A stretch of DNA of 64,000 nucleotides from Sphingomonas sp. CL5.1 (GTDB lineage Bacteria > Pseudomonadota > Alphaproteobacteria > Sphingomonadales > Sphingomonadaceae). The stretch covers positions 1,740,001-1,804,000 of the forward strand of contig NZ_CP050137.1 in assembly GCF_013344685.1 (NCBI RefSeq). The letters are read 5' to 3'. Under the pieces are notes generated by a model. That model worked only from the letters and a program-made list of their open reading frames with translations, made no database searches and was not told the DNA's origin. A program made the position numbers and the translations under genes. Positions 8,167-16,649 of this stretch are shown piece by piece (positions within the stretch are counted from its first letter, which is position 1; each line of letters opens with the position of its first letter).

Positions 8167-10770
8167 ATGGCCAACCCTGTCCCGCGCGCCGTCGCCGCGA
8201 GCATCCGCCGTCCGTGGCTGACGATCGTCGCCGGGCTGGTGCTGGCGGCGCTGGCGCTGGCGGTCGTCGTGGATCGCTTCGCGATGACCACCGACACGGC
8301 CGAACTGATCTCCCCCGACGTGCCGTGGCGGCAGCAGGAGCGGGCGATGGAGACCGCCTTCCCGCAACTCCGCGACGTCATGCTGGTGATGATCGACGGC
8401 GCGACGCCCGAGCTGGCGGAGGATGGCGCGACGCGGCTTGCCGCGCGGCTGGCGGTGGACAAGGCGCATTTCCGCCGCGTCTCGCGCCCGGACGGGGGCG
8501 ACTTCTTCGGCCGCGAGGGGCTGCTGTTCGGCACCGAAAAGGAAGTGCGCGACGCAACCGCCGCGCTGATCGAGGCGCAGCCGATGCTCGGCCCGCTCGC
8601 CGCCGACCCGAGCCTGAGAGGCGTCGCCGGCGCGGTGGCGACGATGGCGGACGGGGTGGCGGCCGGCCAGGTTTCCGCCGACCGCATCGACAAGCCGGTC
8701 CGCGCGCTCGCCGAGGCGGTGGACGGCGCGCTGGCGGGCAAGCCCAGGCCCTTTTCGTGGCAGGCGCTGTTCGGCGGACAAGGCGGCGCGCTCGCCGCGC
8801 CGACCCGGCGGCTGATCCTCGCCCAGCCGGTGCTCGATCACGGCGCGCTGATGCCGGGCGAGGCGGCGGAGGAAGCGGTGCGGCAGGCGGCCGGCGCGCT
8901 CGGGCTGGACGCCGCGCACGGCATCCGCGTGCAGCTCACCGGCGAGGTGCCGCTCGCCGACGAGGAATTCGCCACCTTGCAGGAGAATATCGGCCTCGTC
9001 GGCGCGATCATGCTCGGCGCGATGTTGATAACGCTCTGGTTGGCGACACGCTCGGCGCGGCTGGTCGCGGCGATCCTCGCCACCATCCTGCTCGGCCTCG
9101 TCATCACCATGGCGGTCGGGCTGCTCGCGGTGGGGCGGTTCAACCTGATCTCGATCGCGTTCATCCCGCTGTTCGTCGGGCTGGGCGTGGATTTCGGCAT
9201 CCAGATCTGCGTCCGCTACAATGCCGAGCGTGCCGGCGGCGCGGCGCCCGAGGTCGCGCTGCGCCAGGCCGCCGCCGCGCTCGGTGCGCCGCTGACGCTG
9301 GCGGCGGGGGCGATCTTCCTCGGCTTCGGCGCGTTCCTGCCGACCGAATATATCGGCATCGCCGAGCTGGGCGTGATCGCGGGACTGGGCATGGTCGTCG
9401 CGCTGGCGCTGAGTGTCACGCTGCTGCCCGCGCTGGTGATCGTGTTCCGGCCGGGGCCGCCGCGCGGCGAGACCGGCTTCGCGCGGCTCGCACCGGTCGA
9501 TCGCCTGCTGGAGCGGCGGCGCGGCACGGTGCTGTGGACGTTCGTGGCGGCGCTGGCTGCGAGCATTGCATTGCTGCCGTGGGTGGTGTTCGACTTCAAT
9601 CCGCTCCACCTGCGCGACCCCCATGCCCCCGCGATGCGCGCGCTGGCCGAGCTGACCCGCGACCCGGACCGCACGCCGAACACGATCGACGTGCTCGCCG
9701 CCAATCGCGCCGACGCGGCGGCGCTGGCGGCAAAACTCTCTAAGCTGTCGGAGGTGTCACACGTCGTCTCGCTCGACAGCTTCGTGCCGGAGGATCAGCC
9801 GCCCAAGCTCGCGCTGATCCAGGACGCCGCGCTGCTGCTCGACGTGACGATCAACCCGCTCGACATCGCGCCGCCGCCCACCGACGACGATCTCGTCGCC
9901 GCGCTCGGCCAGAGCGCCGCGAAGCTGCGCGCCGCGGCGAAGGGCGATGCGGCGGCGCGGGACATGCGGCGCCTCGCCGATGCGTTCGACCGGCTGGCGC
10001 GCGCGTCCGCCGCGAAACGCGCCGACGTAAACGCGCTGCTCGTCCGTCCGCTCGGCGTGATGCTCGATCAGATGCGGCTGGCGCTTCAGGCGTCCCCCGT
10101 CACCCGCGCCGACCTGCCGCCCGATCTGGTGCGCGAGTGGGCCGCGCCGGACGGGCGGATGCGGTTGCAGGTATTCCCCGCCGGCGACAGCAACGACAAC
10201 AAGGTGATCCGCCGCTTCCGCGCGGCGGTGGCGGGGGTGACGCCGGCCATCTCCGGTCTGCCGGTCGCGACGCAGGCGGCGGCGGGCACGGTGGCGGGCG
10301 CATTCGTCAAGGCCGGGATCATCGCCTTCATGCTGGTCAGCGCCTTGCTGTTCGCGGTGCTGCGCGACGCGCGCGAAGTGGCCTTCACGCTCGCGCCGGT
10401 GGTGCTGTCGATCTTCCTTACGCTCGGAAGCTGCGTGCTGATCGGGCAGCCGGTCAACTTCGCCAACATCATCGCCTTCCCGCTGCTGTTCGGGGTCGGC
10501 GTGGCCTTCCACATCTATTTCGTGATGGCGTGGCGCGCGGGGGCGACCGGGCTGCTGCAATCGAGCCTCGCGCGCGCCGTGCTGTTCAGCGCGCTGGCGA
10601 CCGGCACGGCGTTCGGCAGCCTGTGGCTGTCGCGCCATCCGGGCACCGCCAGCATGGGCGAGATATTGATGATCTCGCTGGTATGGACGCTGATCTGCGC
10701 GCTGATCTTCGAGCCGGCGCTGCTCGGCCCGCCCGACCGGAAGCGGCACGATGAATCCGCGTCGCGCTGA
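8167..10770 (+). CDS. hpnN: Hopanoid RND transporter HpnN (MMPL family)
   Basis: HpnN is an inner-membrane RND/MMPL transporter that moves hopanoids towards the outer membrane. The 867-residue protein shows the duplicated architecture of the family: an N-terminal membrane helix (about residues 17-38), a periplasmic domain, a membrane block of five or six helices with FIPLFVGLGVDFGIQ near residue 336, a second periplasmic domain, and a second membrane block with FPLLFGVGVAFHIYFVMAWR near residue 775. It begins 2 bases after the DUF2141 gene, and its last 20 bases overlap the Crp-type regulator gene, so all of these are probably one transcript from hpnM onwards. Confidence 0.92.
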   Translation: MANPVPRAVAASIRRPWLTIVAGLVLAALALAVVVDRFAMTTDTAELISPDVPWRQQERAMETAFPQLRDVMLVMIDGATPELAEDGATRLAARLAVDKAHFRRVSRPDGGDFFGREGLLFGTEKEVRDATAALIEAQPMLGPLAADPSLRGVAGAVATMADGVAAGQVSADRIDKPVRALAEAVDGALAGKPRPFSWQALFGGQGGALAAPTRRLILAQPVLDHGALMPGEAAEEAVRQAAGALGLDAAHGIRVQLTGEVPLADEEFATLQENIGLVGAIMLGAMLITLWLATRSARLVAAILATILLGLVITMAVGLLAVGRFNLISIAFIPLFVGLGVDFGIQICVRYNAERAGGAAPEVALRQAAAALGAPLTLAAGAIFLGFGAFLPTEYIGIAELGVIAGLGMVVALALSVTLLPALVIVFRPGPPRGETGFARLAPVDRLLERRRGTVLWTFVAALAASIALLPWVVFDFNPLHLRDPHAPAMRALAELTRDPDRTPNTIDVLAANRADAAALAAKLSKLSEVSHVVSLDSFVPEDQPPKLALIQDAALLLDVTINPLDIAPPPTDDDLVAALGQSAAKLRAAAKGDAAARDMRRLADAFDRLARASAAKRADVNALLVRPLGVMLDQMRLALQASPVTRADLPPDLVREWAAPDGRMRLQVFPAGDSNDNKVIRRFRAAVAGVTPAISGLPVATQAAAGTVAGAFVKAGIIAFMLVSALLFAVLRDAREVAFTLAPVVLSIFLTLGSCVLIGQPVNFANIIAFPLLFGVGVAFHIYFVMAWRAGATGLLQSSLARAVLFSALATGTAFGSLWLSRHPGTASMGEILMISLVWTLICALIFEPALLGPPDRKRHDESASR

Positions 10771-11440
10771 GATCGCGGCGATCCCGCTGTTCGAGGGCGC
10801 GCCGGCCGATGCGCTCGACGAGCTGGCCGCGCGGGTGCGGATAAGGGCGCTGCCGCGCGGCGGGTGGGCGTTCGATCAGGGCGAGCCGGTCGAGCGCGCG
10901 CATGTGCTGCTGTCCGGCGCGGTGCGGATATCGCAGGCGGGAAGCGACGGCGGGCAGGTGGCGCTGCGCTTCATCGGGCCGGGCGAGATATTCGGCAGCG
11001 TCGCGATCTTCACCGACGGGCAATATCCGGCCGACGGCGTGGCGATGACCGATTCCGTCGAGGCGAGCTGGGCGCGGGCCGAGCTGCTTGCGCTGGCCGA
11101 GCGCTTTCCCCGGATCGCGCTCAACCTGATCGCGATCGTCGGCCATCGGCTGGCCGAATTGCAGAACCGGGTGCGCGAAATGGCGACCCAGCGCGCGGAG
11201 AGTCGCATCGCCAACACCCTGCTGCGGCTCGGCGCGCAGGCCGGTCGCGCGACCGCCGCGGGCATCGAGATCGCCTTCCCGCTGCGGCGCAGGGATATCG
11301 CCGACATTTCCGGGACGACGCTCTACACGGTCAGCCGGACGCTGGGCGACTGGCGCCGCCGCGGGCTGATCGCCGCCGACGGGCGCGGCGTGGTCCTGAC
11401 GCGGACGGCGGAGCTGCGCGGGATTGCCGGGAGCGCATAG
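10751..11440 (+). CDS. Crp/Fnr-family transcriptional regulator
   Basis: This 229-residue protein has an N-terminal cyclic-nucleotide-binding-like domain (roughly residues 10-120) and a C-terminal winged helix-turn-helix (RRRDIADISGTTLYTVSRTL, near residues 177-196). There is no cysteine in the protein, so it is not an FNR-type Fe-S oxygen sensor. The arginine-serine phosphate cassette of true CRP is not obvious in the sensor domain, so the ligand is unknown. The gene overlaps the end of hpnN by 20 bases, so its expression is probably tied to the hopanoid operon. Whether it regulates that operon is inference. Confidence 0.85.
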   Translation: MNPRRAEIAAIPLFEGAPADALDELAARVRIRALPRGGWAFDQGEPVERAHVLLSGAVRISQAGSDGGQVALRFIGPGEIFGSVAIFTDGQYPADGVAMTDSVEASWARAELLALAERFPRIALNLIAIVGHRLAELQNRVREMATQRAESRIANTLLRLGAQAGRATAAGIEIAFPLRRRDIADISGTTLYTVSRTLGDWRRRGLIAADGRGVVLTRTAELRGIAGSA

Positions 11441-11492
11441 CGGCCGTTGCCGCTGGAATTTCCCGTTCCGCGTGATTAAGATGGCCGGCGAT

Positions 11493-11540
11493 GGGGATGG
11501 AGTACCCCCGATAACCGCCGTACCGGCTGATGACTCCTGT
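11493..11540 (+). promoter_or_regulatory. Fluoride riboswitch (crcB RNA motif)
   Basis: The core matches the fluoride-sensing crcB motif. GGGG-ATGGAGT-A-CCCC forms the first hairpin with the conserved ATGG.GT loop, then the AACCGCC linker, then the near-invariant GGCTGATGACTCCTG strand that pairs back to make the pseudoknot. It lies about 90 bases upstream of crcB, on the same strand, in an otherwise non-coding leader. Fluoride binding is expected to switch on the exporter. The exact outer boundaries (about 11484-11545) are uncertain. Confidence 0.9.
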
Positions 11541-11600
11541 CATGCGTTGCAAAGGGCGCGGGCAGGGGCTGACCTTCCTCCCGGCCGAAGGGAGAAGAAG

Positions 11601-11639
11601 ATGGCACCGAACTTGAAGCGGGCATGCGCGCGATGGTGA
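11601..11639 (+). CDS. Possible 12-codon leader peptide ahead of crcB
   Basis: A tiny frame, ATG to TGA, encodes MAPNLKRACARW. It has a much stronger Shine-Dalgarno (AAGGGAGAAG, GGAG six bases from the ATG) than either candidate crcB start. Its TGA at 11637-11639 overlaps the ATG at 11633 used for crcB. It lies between the fluoride riboswitch and crcB, so ribosomes finishing this peptide could re-start on crcB. The arrangement is seen in the sequence; the coupling role is inference, and the frame could be chance. Confidence 0.4.
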   Translation: MAPNLKRACARW

Positions 11640-12028
11640 CGCCGTTGTGGCTCGCCGCCGGCGGCGCGCTCGGCACGTTGCTGCGCTACTGGATCAACCT
11701 GCTCATCACCGCGCGGTTCGGCGAGAGCCTGCCGTGGGGCACGATCTTCATCAACATCACCGGATCGTTCGTCATCGGGCTGTTCGCCGCGCTGACCGAG
11801 CCGGGCGGGCGGCTGATGGTGCCGCCCGATATCCGCCTGTTCGTGCTGGTCGGCGTGTGCGGCGGCTACACCACTTTCTCCTCCTTCAGCCTCCAGACGC
11901 TGACGCTGTTGCAGACCGGGCAGCCGGTGCGCGCGATCGTCAATGTCGTCGCCTCCGTCGTGCTGTGCCTGCTCGCGGTGTGGCTCGGCCATTCGGTGCC
12001 GGCGATGCTGCACGGGGTGAGGAATTGA
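11633..12028 (+). CDS. crcB: Fluoride ion exporter CrcB/Fluc
   Basis: CrcB (Fluc) is a small dual-topology inner-membrane channel that lets fluoride leave the cell. The 131-residue protein has four predicted membrane helices and the family signatures GGALGTLLRYWIN, WGTIFINITGSFVIG and GGYTTFSSFSLQTL, which carry the pore asparagine and the phenylalanine-box residues. A fluoride riboswitch sits directly upstream. The start at 11633 gives the usual short N-terminus; an ATG at 11624 adds three residues. Neither has a good Shine-Dalgarno of its own. A stress-protein gene begins one base after the stop. Confidence 0.95.
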   Translation: MVTPLWLAAGGALGTLLRYWINLLITARFGESLPWGTIFINITGSFVIGLFAALTEPGGRLMVPPDIRLFVLVGVCGGYTTFSSFSLQTLTLLQTGQPVRAIVNVVASVVLCLLAVWLGHSVPAMLHGVRN

Positions 12029-12029
12029 G

Positions 12030-12848
12030 ATGCGGCTGCTCGCCATCCTGACCGGCGCGCGCAGCGCCGCCTCCTGCCTCGACGCGGCGATGACCGCCGC
12101 GCGGTCGTTCGACGGCGCCAGCGTCGAGGCGCTGCATGTGATGGTCGATCCCGAGCGGATCGTCGCCGCCAGCGAGGAGATCAATCTCCAGCGGCTGCGC
12201 GAACATGACGAGGGGACGCCGCAACAGCGCGCCGACGCGATCCGCGCCGCCTTCCTCGCGTGGAGCGCGAGCGTGCCCGAGGGGGCGCCCGGCGTCGGCT
12301 GGAAGGTGCTGACCGGGCCGGAGGAGGAGACGGTCGACCGCGCGGCGCGCGCCGCCGACGTGATCGTGCTGGTACTGGCGCGCGAGGCGAACATGGACAG
12401 CGCCGATGCCTTCCACGCCGCGATCTTCCGCAGCGGCAAGCCGGTGCTGGTCGTCCCCGCAGGCTGGCGCGACGACGCGCGCGGCGTGTTCGCGACCATC
12501 GCCGTGGCATTGAGCGACAGCGAAGCGACGCGTCACGCGATCGAAGGCGCCGGCCCGTGGCTGCGCACCGCCCGGCGGGTGGTCGCGATCCATATCGGCG
12601 ACCGGGGCGAGGCCGCGCTGGCGGCGACGCGGCTGCTGCTCGAAACCGGCGCGGAGCCGGAGCTTCATGCGGTGCCGCCGGGCAAGCCCAGCCTCGGGCA
12701 GCAGATCGTCGAGGAGGCGCGGTCGATCGGCGCGGACCTGCTCGTCGCCGGCGCCTATCGCCATTCGGAGGTGATCGAATGGCTGCTCGGCGGCACCACC
12801 CGCCATCTGCTCGCCGCCGCCGATCTGCCCGTGCTGCTGGCGCATTGA
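12030..12848 (+). CDS. Tandem universal stress protein (UspA family)
   Basis: This 272-residue protein has two UspA-like domains in a row. The second ends with the ATP-binding signature of the family: VAGAYRHSEVIEWLLGGTTR and then the terminal strand ADLPVLLAH. The first (residues 1 to about 145) is more diverged but ends with the similar GKPVLVVP. It is likely a cytoplasmic nucleotide-binding stress protein. Transcription together with crcB is probable because the genes are one base apart, which would place it under the fluoride riboswitch. Its substrate or partner is unknown. Confidence 0.85.
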   Translation: MRLLAILTGARSAASCLDAAMTAARSFDGASVEALHVMVDPERIVAASEEINLQRLREHDEGTPQQRADAIRAAFLAWSASVPEGAPGVGWKVLTGPEEETVDRAARAADVIVLVLAREANMDSADAFHAAIFRSGKPVLVVPAGWRDDARGVFATIAVALSDSEATRHAIEGAGPWLRTARRVVAIHIGDRGEAALAATRLLLETGAEPELHAVPPGKPSLGQQIVEEARSIGADLLVAGAYRHSEVIEWLLGGTTRHLLAAADLPVLLAH

Positions 12849-12922
12849 GAACAAGAAAAATTTGGTAGGACTCCGCTGGCCCGTCACGTTAACCACGTCA
12901 TGAGGAGACAGGGGGGCAAGGT

Positions 12923-13819
12923 GTGGAAGAACGTGATCCGGCCGAGCCGGTGGCCCAGGTGCGGTTCCGTCGTCCGCAAGGGATGCTCGGCGAATATATC
13001 ACGGCTTATTATTTCGTCGAGATCAGCGCCCCGCCGGGCACTGTAATCGAGGACATGCTCCACCCCGAATGGGGCAATCTGCGTTTCGTCGTCGGCGAGG
13101 AATGGGAAGTCGCCATCCATAACGGGCAATTCATGCGGGGCCTCACCGCCGCCTTGTTCGGCCCCACCTCGCGCGCGCGCCTGATCCGCGCGCGGCCGGG
13201 AACGGTGATCGGCGTCGGCTTCACGCCGCAGGGCTGGGTGCATCTCGTCGGGGTCGCGGCGGGCGCGCTGGCGGACGCGCTGGTGCCGGCGGAGCAGGTG
13301 TTGCGCGGAATCGAGCCGCTCCGCGACGGCTTAACCCGCGCGGCCGATGACGAAACGCGCGCCGCCCTGCTCGACGAATATTTCGGCTGGCTGTCGCGCG
13401 CCGGACGGGCGCAAGATCCCCGGATCGACGTGATCGCCGGCGCGCTGGACGAGACCGTCGATCATACCGTCGAGGAACTGGCGCTGCTCGTCGGCATGAA
13501 CACGACGCAACTCGCGCGCGCCTGCCGGCGCTGGTTCGGCTTCACCGCGAAGGTCCTGCTGCGCCGCCAAAGGTTCCTGCGCACGCTGGCGAAGCTGATG
13601 GAGCCGGGCGGCCAGCCGATCGGCCGCGTCATCGACGAATCCTATTACGATCAATCGCACTTCAACCGCGAGTTCCGGCATTTCATGGGAATGGCGCCGC
13701 GCGCCTATTTTTCCCGGCCGCGCTCGATCCTGCGGCCCGCCACCGCCAATCGCGCGATCGAGGTGGGCGAGGCGTTGCAGGGCCTCCACCAGAACGCGCG
13801 CGCCTGGACCGGCCGATGA
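12923..13819 (+). CDS. AraC-family transcriptional regulator
   Basis: The 298-residue protein carries a C-terminal AraC/XylS DNA-binding region with two helix-turn-helix segments: the first around TVEELALLVGMNTTQLARACRR, the second around PIGRVIDESYYDQSHFNREF, followed by the family's FRHFMGMAPRAYF. The N-terminal 150 residues resemble the DUF6597-like sensor domain found ahead of such AraC domains, and no ligand can be assigned. The start is GTG at 12923 behind a GGAGACAGGGGGG stretch. It stands alone: it has its own upstream region of about 75 bases, and the next gene converges on it. Confidence 0.85.
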   Translation: MEERDPAEPVAQVRFRRPQGMLGEYITAYYFVEISAPPGTVIEDMLHPEWGNLRFVVGEEWEVAIHNGQFMRGLTAALFGPTSRARLIRARPGTVIGVGFTPQGWVHLVGVAAGALADALVPAEQVLRGIEPLRDGLTRAADDETRAALLDEYFGWLSRAGRAQDPRIDVIAGALDETVDHTVEELALLVGMNTTQLARACRRWFGFTAKVLLRRQRFLRTLAKLMEPGGQPIGRVIDESYYDQSHFNREFRHFMGMAPRAYFSRPRSILRPATANRAIEVGEALQGLHQNARAWTGR

Positions 13820-13945
13820 CCGCGACGGGCGCGCATCGTGTGTCGTTCAGGGTCGCCCGCGCACCGCTCCGGCCGGACGGGCTGGATCATCCTCGACGCA
13901 TGACGCGCTGACGGCGCGCGCGTGAGGCGGGCCGGTTGCCTGCCC

Positions 13946-14242
13946 TCAGGCGTTGCCGTGCCGGCGGCGGGTTTCCCAGCCCTTCTTCGCCGCCGCCGAG
14001 CGTTGCTCCGCGCTCTGGCTCGATCCGCCCTTGTGGCCGCCCTTGCGCGACGGCTCGTGGTTTTCCGCCTTGCCGCGCCCGGAGCCGGACTTCTTGCCGC
14101 CGCCGGTTTCCTTGTTCACCGTCGCCCAGGCGCGCCGCTCGGCCTCCTTGTGGCCGGTGCCGCGCTTCTCATAGCCTTCCTCGATATGCTCGGCCTGGCG
14201 CTTCTGCTTGTCGGTATAGCTCGACTTGTCTCCACGGGGCAT
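13946..14242 (-). CDS. Small basic KGG-rich protein (annotated elsewhere as plasmid-stabilisation-like)
   Basis: This is a 98-residue, highly charged hydrophilic protein beginning MPRGDKSSYTDKQKRQAEHI and containing EAERRAWATVNKETGGGKK and a C-terminal RKGGHKGG element. Close relatives in alphaproteobacteria are often labelled plasmid stabilisation protein, without a demonstrated function. The KGG pattern recalls stress-induced small proteins. It lies 60 bases downstream of gabD on the same strand and converges with the AraC gene. I regard the reading frame as real because of its consistent family motif, and the function as unknown. Confidence 0.75.
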   Translation of the reverse strand: MPRGDKSSYTDKQKRQAEHIEEGYEKRGTGHKEAERRAWATVNKETGGGKKSGSGRGKAENHEPSRKGGHKGGSSQSAEQRSAAAKKGWETRRRHGNA

Positions 14243-14302
14243 CGCATCCTCCTCGTCGCCCCCGTGGCGGGGAAAACGCGCGAGAGGGGATAAGGCTGCG
14301 GA

Positions 14303-15775
14303 TCAGGCCGGTTCGACCTCGATGCACAGCGTCTTGGCGTCGATATAGTCGCGGATGCCATAGACCGAGCCTTCGCGGCCGATGCCGGATTCCTTGACCC
14401 CGCCGAACGGGGCGACCTCGGTCGAGATCAGCCCGGTATTCACCCCGACCATCCCGTATTGCAGTCCTTCGCCGACCCGCCACGTCCGCGACAGGTCGCG
14501 GGTGAAGACATAGGCGGCGAGGCCGGCGGCGGTGTCGTTGGCCAGCGCGATCACTTCGGCTTCGGTGTCGAAGCGGACGAGGCCCGCCACCGGCCCGAAC
14601 GTCTCCTCGCGGCATAGCAGGGCGTCGGCGGGCACGCCGGTCAGCACGGTCGGCTCGAAGAAGGTGCCGGGGCCGGCGATCGCATGGCCGCCGCGCAGCA
14701 GGTGCGCGCCGCGCGCCAGCGCGTCCTCGACATGCTTCTCGACCTTCTCCCGCGCGCGCTGGTCGATCAGCGGCCCCTGCTGCGTCTCGCCGGCGAGGCC
14801 GTCGCCGACCGCCAGCTTGCCCACCGCCGCTGCCAGCCGCTCGGCGAAGGCGTCATAGACCCCGGCCTGCACATAGAGCCGGTTGGCGCAGACGCAGGTC
14901 TGCCCGGTGTTGCGGAACTTGGATGCGATCGCGCCCGCCACCGCCGTGTCCAGATCGGCGTCGTCGAACACGATGAACGGCGCGTTGCCGCCCAGTTCCA
15001 GCGAGACGCGCTTCACCGTGCCGGCGCATTTCGCGGCGAGCAATTTGCCCACCGGGGTCGAGCCGGTGAAGGTGAACTTGCGCACGCGCGGATCGGTGGT
15101 GAAGACCTCGCCGATCGCGACCGCATCGCCCGTCACGATGTTGAGCACGCCGGCCGGCACCCCGGCCTCCTCCGCCAGCACCGCGAGCGCCAGCGCGGAA
15201 TAGGGGGTCAACTCGGACGGCTTGAGGACGACGGTGCAGCCCGCCGCGAGCGCCGGGCCGACCTTGCGCGTTATCATCGCCGCCGGGAAGTTCCATGGGG
15301 TGATCGCGGCGACCACGCCGACCGGCTCCTGCACCACCATCAGCCGCTTGTCGACGGCATGGCCGGGGATGGTGAGGCCGTTGATGCGCCGCGCCTCCTC
15401 CGCGAACCATTCGAGGAAGGCGGCGGCATAGGACACCTCGCCGCGCCCCTCGGCCAGCGGCTTGCCCTGCTCGGCGGTCATCAGCTTGGCGAGGTCGTCT
15501 CCATGCCGCTCCATCAGCGCATACCAGCGCTTGAGGACGTTGGCGCGCTCCCTGGCGGACTTCGCCTTCCACAGTGGGAAGGCAGCCGCCGCCGCCGCGA
15601 CCGCCTGCTCGGCCTCGACGGCGCCCATCATCGGCACCGTGCCGATCACCGCGCCGGTCGCCGGGTTGGTCACGTCGAGCGTCGCGGCCGCCGTCACCCA
15701 CTTGCCGCCGATATATCCCGCCTCTCGCAGCAGGTCGGGGCGGGCCAGCGGCGGGCGGGCAGTGGGGTCGTTCAT
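14303..15775 (-). CDS. gabD: NAD(P)-dependent succinate-semialdehyde dehydrogenase
   Basis: GabD oxidises succinate semialdehyde to succinate. The 490-residue aldehyde dehydrogenase has PWNFPAAMITRK, the glutamate motif SLELGGNAPF and the catalytic-cysteine motif NTGQTCVCANR, whose paired cysteines are characteristic of GabD-type enzymes. The start at 15775 has GAGAGAG seven bases upstream; an earlier ATG at 15793 would place that Shine-Dalgarno inside the gene. In this neighbourhood its substrate is produced by HpaI, which splits the meta-cleavage product into pyruvate and succinate semialdehyde. It therefore completes the aromatic pathway into the TCA cycle. It lies 43 bases after the IclR gene. 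Confidence 0.9.
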   Translation of the reverse strand: MNDPTARPPLARPDLLREAGYIGGKWVTAAATLDVTNPATGAVIGTVPMMGAVEAEQAVAAAAAAFPLWKAKSARERANVLKRWYALMERHGDDLAKLMTAEQGKPLAEGRGEVSYAAAFLEWFAEEARRINGLTIPGHAVDKRLMVVQEPVGVVAAITPWNFPAAMITRKVGPALAAGCTVVLKPSELTPYSALALAVLAEEAGVPAGVLNIVTGDAVAIGEVFTTDPRVRKFTFTGSTPVGKLLAAKCAGTVKRVSLELGGNAPFIVFDDADLDTAVAGAIASKFRNTGQTCVCANRLYVQAGVYDAFAERLAAAVGKLAVGDGLAGETQQGPLIDQRAREKVEKHVEDALARGAHLLRGGHAIAGPGTFFEPTVLTGVPADALLCREETFGPVAGLVRFDTEAEVIALANDTAAGLAAYVFTRDLSRTWRVGEGLQYGMVGVNTGLISTEVAPFGGVKESGIGREGSVYGIRDYIDAKTLCIEVEPA

Positions 15776-15818
15776 GTCGCTCTCTCTCATCATTCCGTGC
15801 GCCGTTCCGCGCGGGGCG

Positions 15819-16565
15819 TCACCCTTCGCGCGGGGGCATCAGTGGCGATGTCGCGCCTTCGGCGAATTCGGCCTGGATGCGCGCGGCGGCGTCGCGCACA
15901 TGGCGGATCAGATCGTCGCCCGGCACCGGATCGACCAGCGCCGACGACAGCACCAGCCCGATCGTCGCGGCGATCCCGCCGTCGGAATCGAAGATCGGCG
16001 CGGAAATGCCGCCCAGCCCGTTGCCGCGCGCATCCGCCTCGAAATCGACGCCATAACGCGCGAGGTTGGCGCGGACATGGTCGGCATCGACAGGCTGGCG
16101 CTCGAAGAAGGCGGTGAGCCGCGCGGCGGGCGACTTGGGCAGCTCCAGCAGCGTGCCGGGCTGGATCACCACCCCCGGCTCGAACTCGTTCGGCACCGCC
16201 GTCACGACCATCGCGCCGGTGCGCGCGGGGAGCGTCTGCACGGCGGTATGCCCGGTCCGGTCACGCAGCACGCGCAGGAACGGCCGGGCCAGCTCGACGA
16301 TATTGCTGCGATAGATCGCCGCGCGTCCGAACTTCAGCAGCTTGCGCCCGAAGACATAGCCGCCGCCGTGCGGCGCGCGATCGACCAGCCCCAGCCGGGT
16401 GAGCGTCTGCAGGTGCCGCGACACGCGCGCCTTGGTCATGCCAAGGTCGCGCGCCAGATCGGTGACGCGTACGGGGCCGAAAGAATCGGTCAGACTGTCG
16501 AGGATGCGGACCGTGACTTCGACGCTTTTCACCGAAGCCGGCCGTTCATCCATATTCTCAGTCAT
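15819..16565 (-). CDS. IclR-family transcriptional regulator
   Basis: This 248-residue protein has an N-terminal winged helix-turn-helix (VTDLARDLGMTKARVSRHLQ, about residues 33-52) and a C-terminal IclR effector-binding domain (from about residue 75; SAPIFDSDGGIAATIGLV is typical). IclR proteins commonly control aromatic catabolism in response to a pathway compound. It sits between the aromatic aminotransferase and gabD within the homoprotocatechuate island, so it is the most obvious local regulator. The direct repeats at 24537-24612 and the palindrome at 28882 are candidate operators, but no binding can be shown from sequence. Confidence 0.9.
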   Translation of the reverse strand: MTENMDERPASVKSVEVTVRILDSLTDSFGPVRVTDLARDLGMTKARVSRHLQTLTRLGLVDRAPHGGGYVFGRKLLKFGRAAIYRSNIVELARPFLRVLRDRTGHTAVQTLPARTGAMVVTAVPNEFEPGVVIQPGTLLELPKSPAARLTAFFERQPVDADHVRANLARYGVDFEADARGNGLGGISAPIFDSDGGIAATIGLVLSSALVDPVPGDDLIRHVRDAAARIQAEFAEGATSPLMPPREG

Positions 16566-16649
16566 TCGTTCCCGATCTTCCGTGTTGTCCCCCGCGTACG
16601 AAGCATGGGGGGATGCCGGGGAAGAAGCAAGCGGCCGATCGACCGGCCG

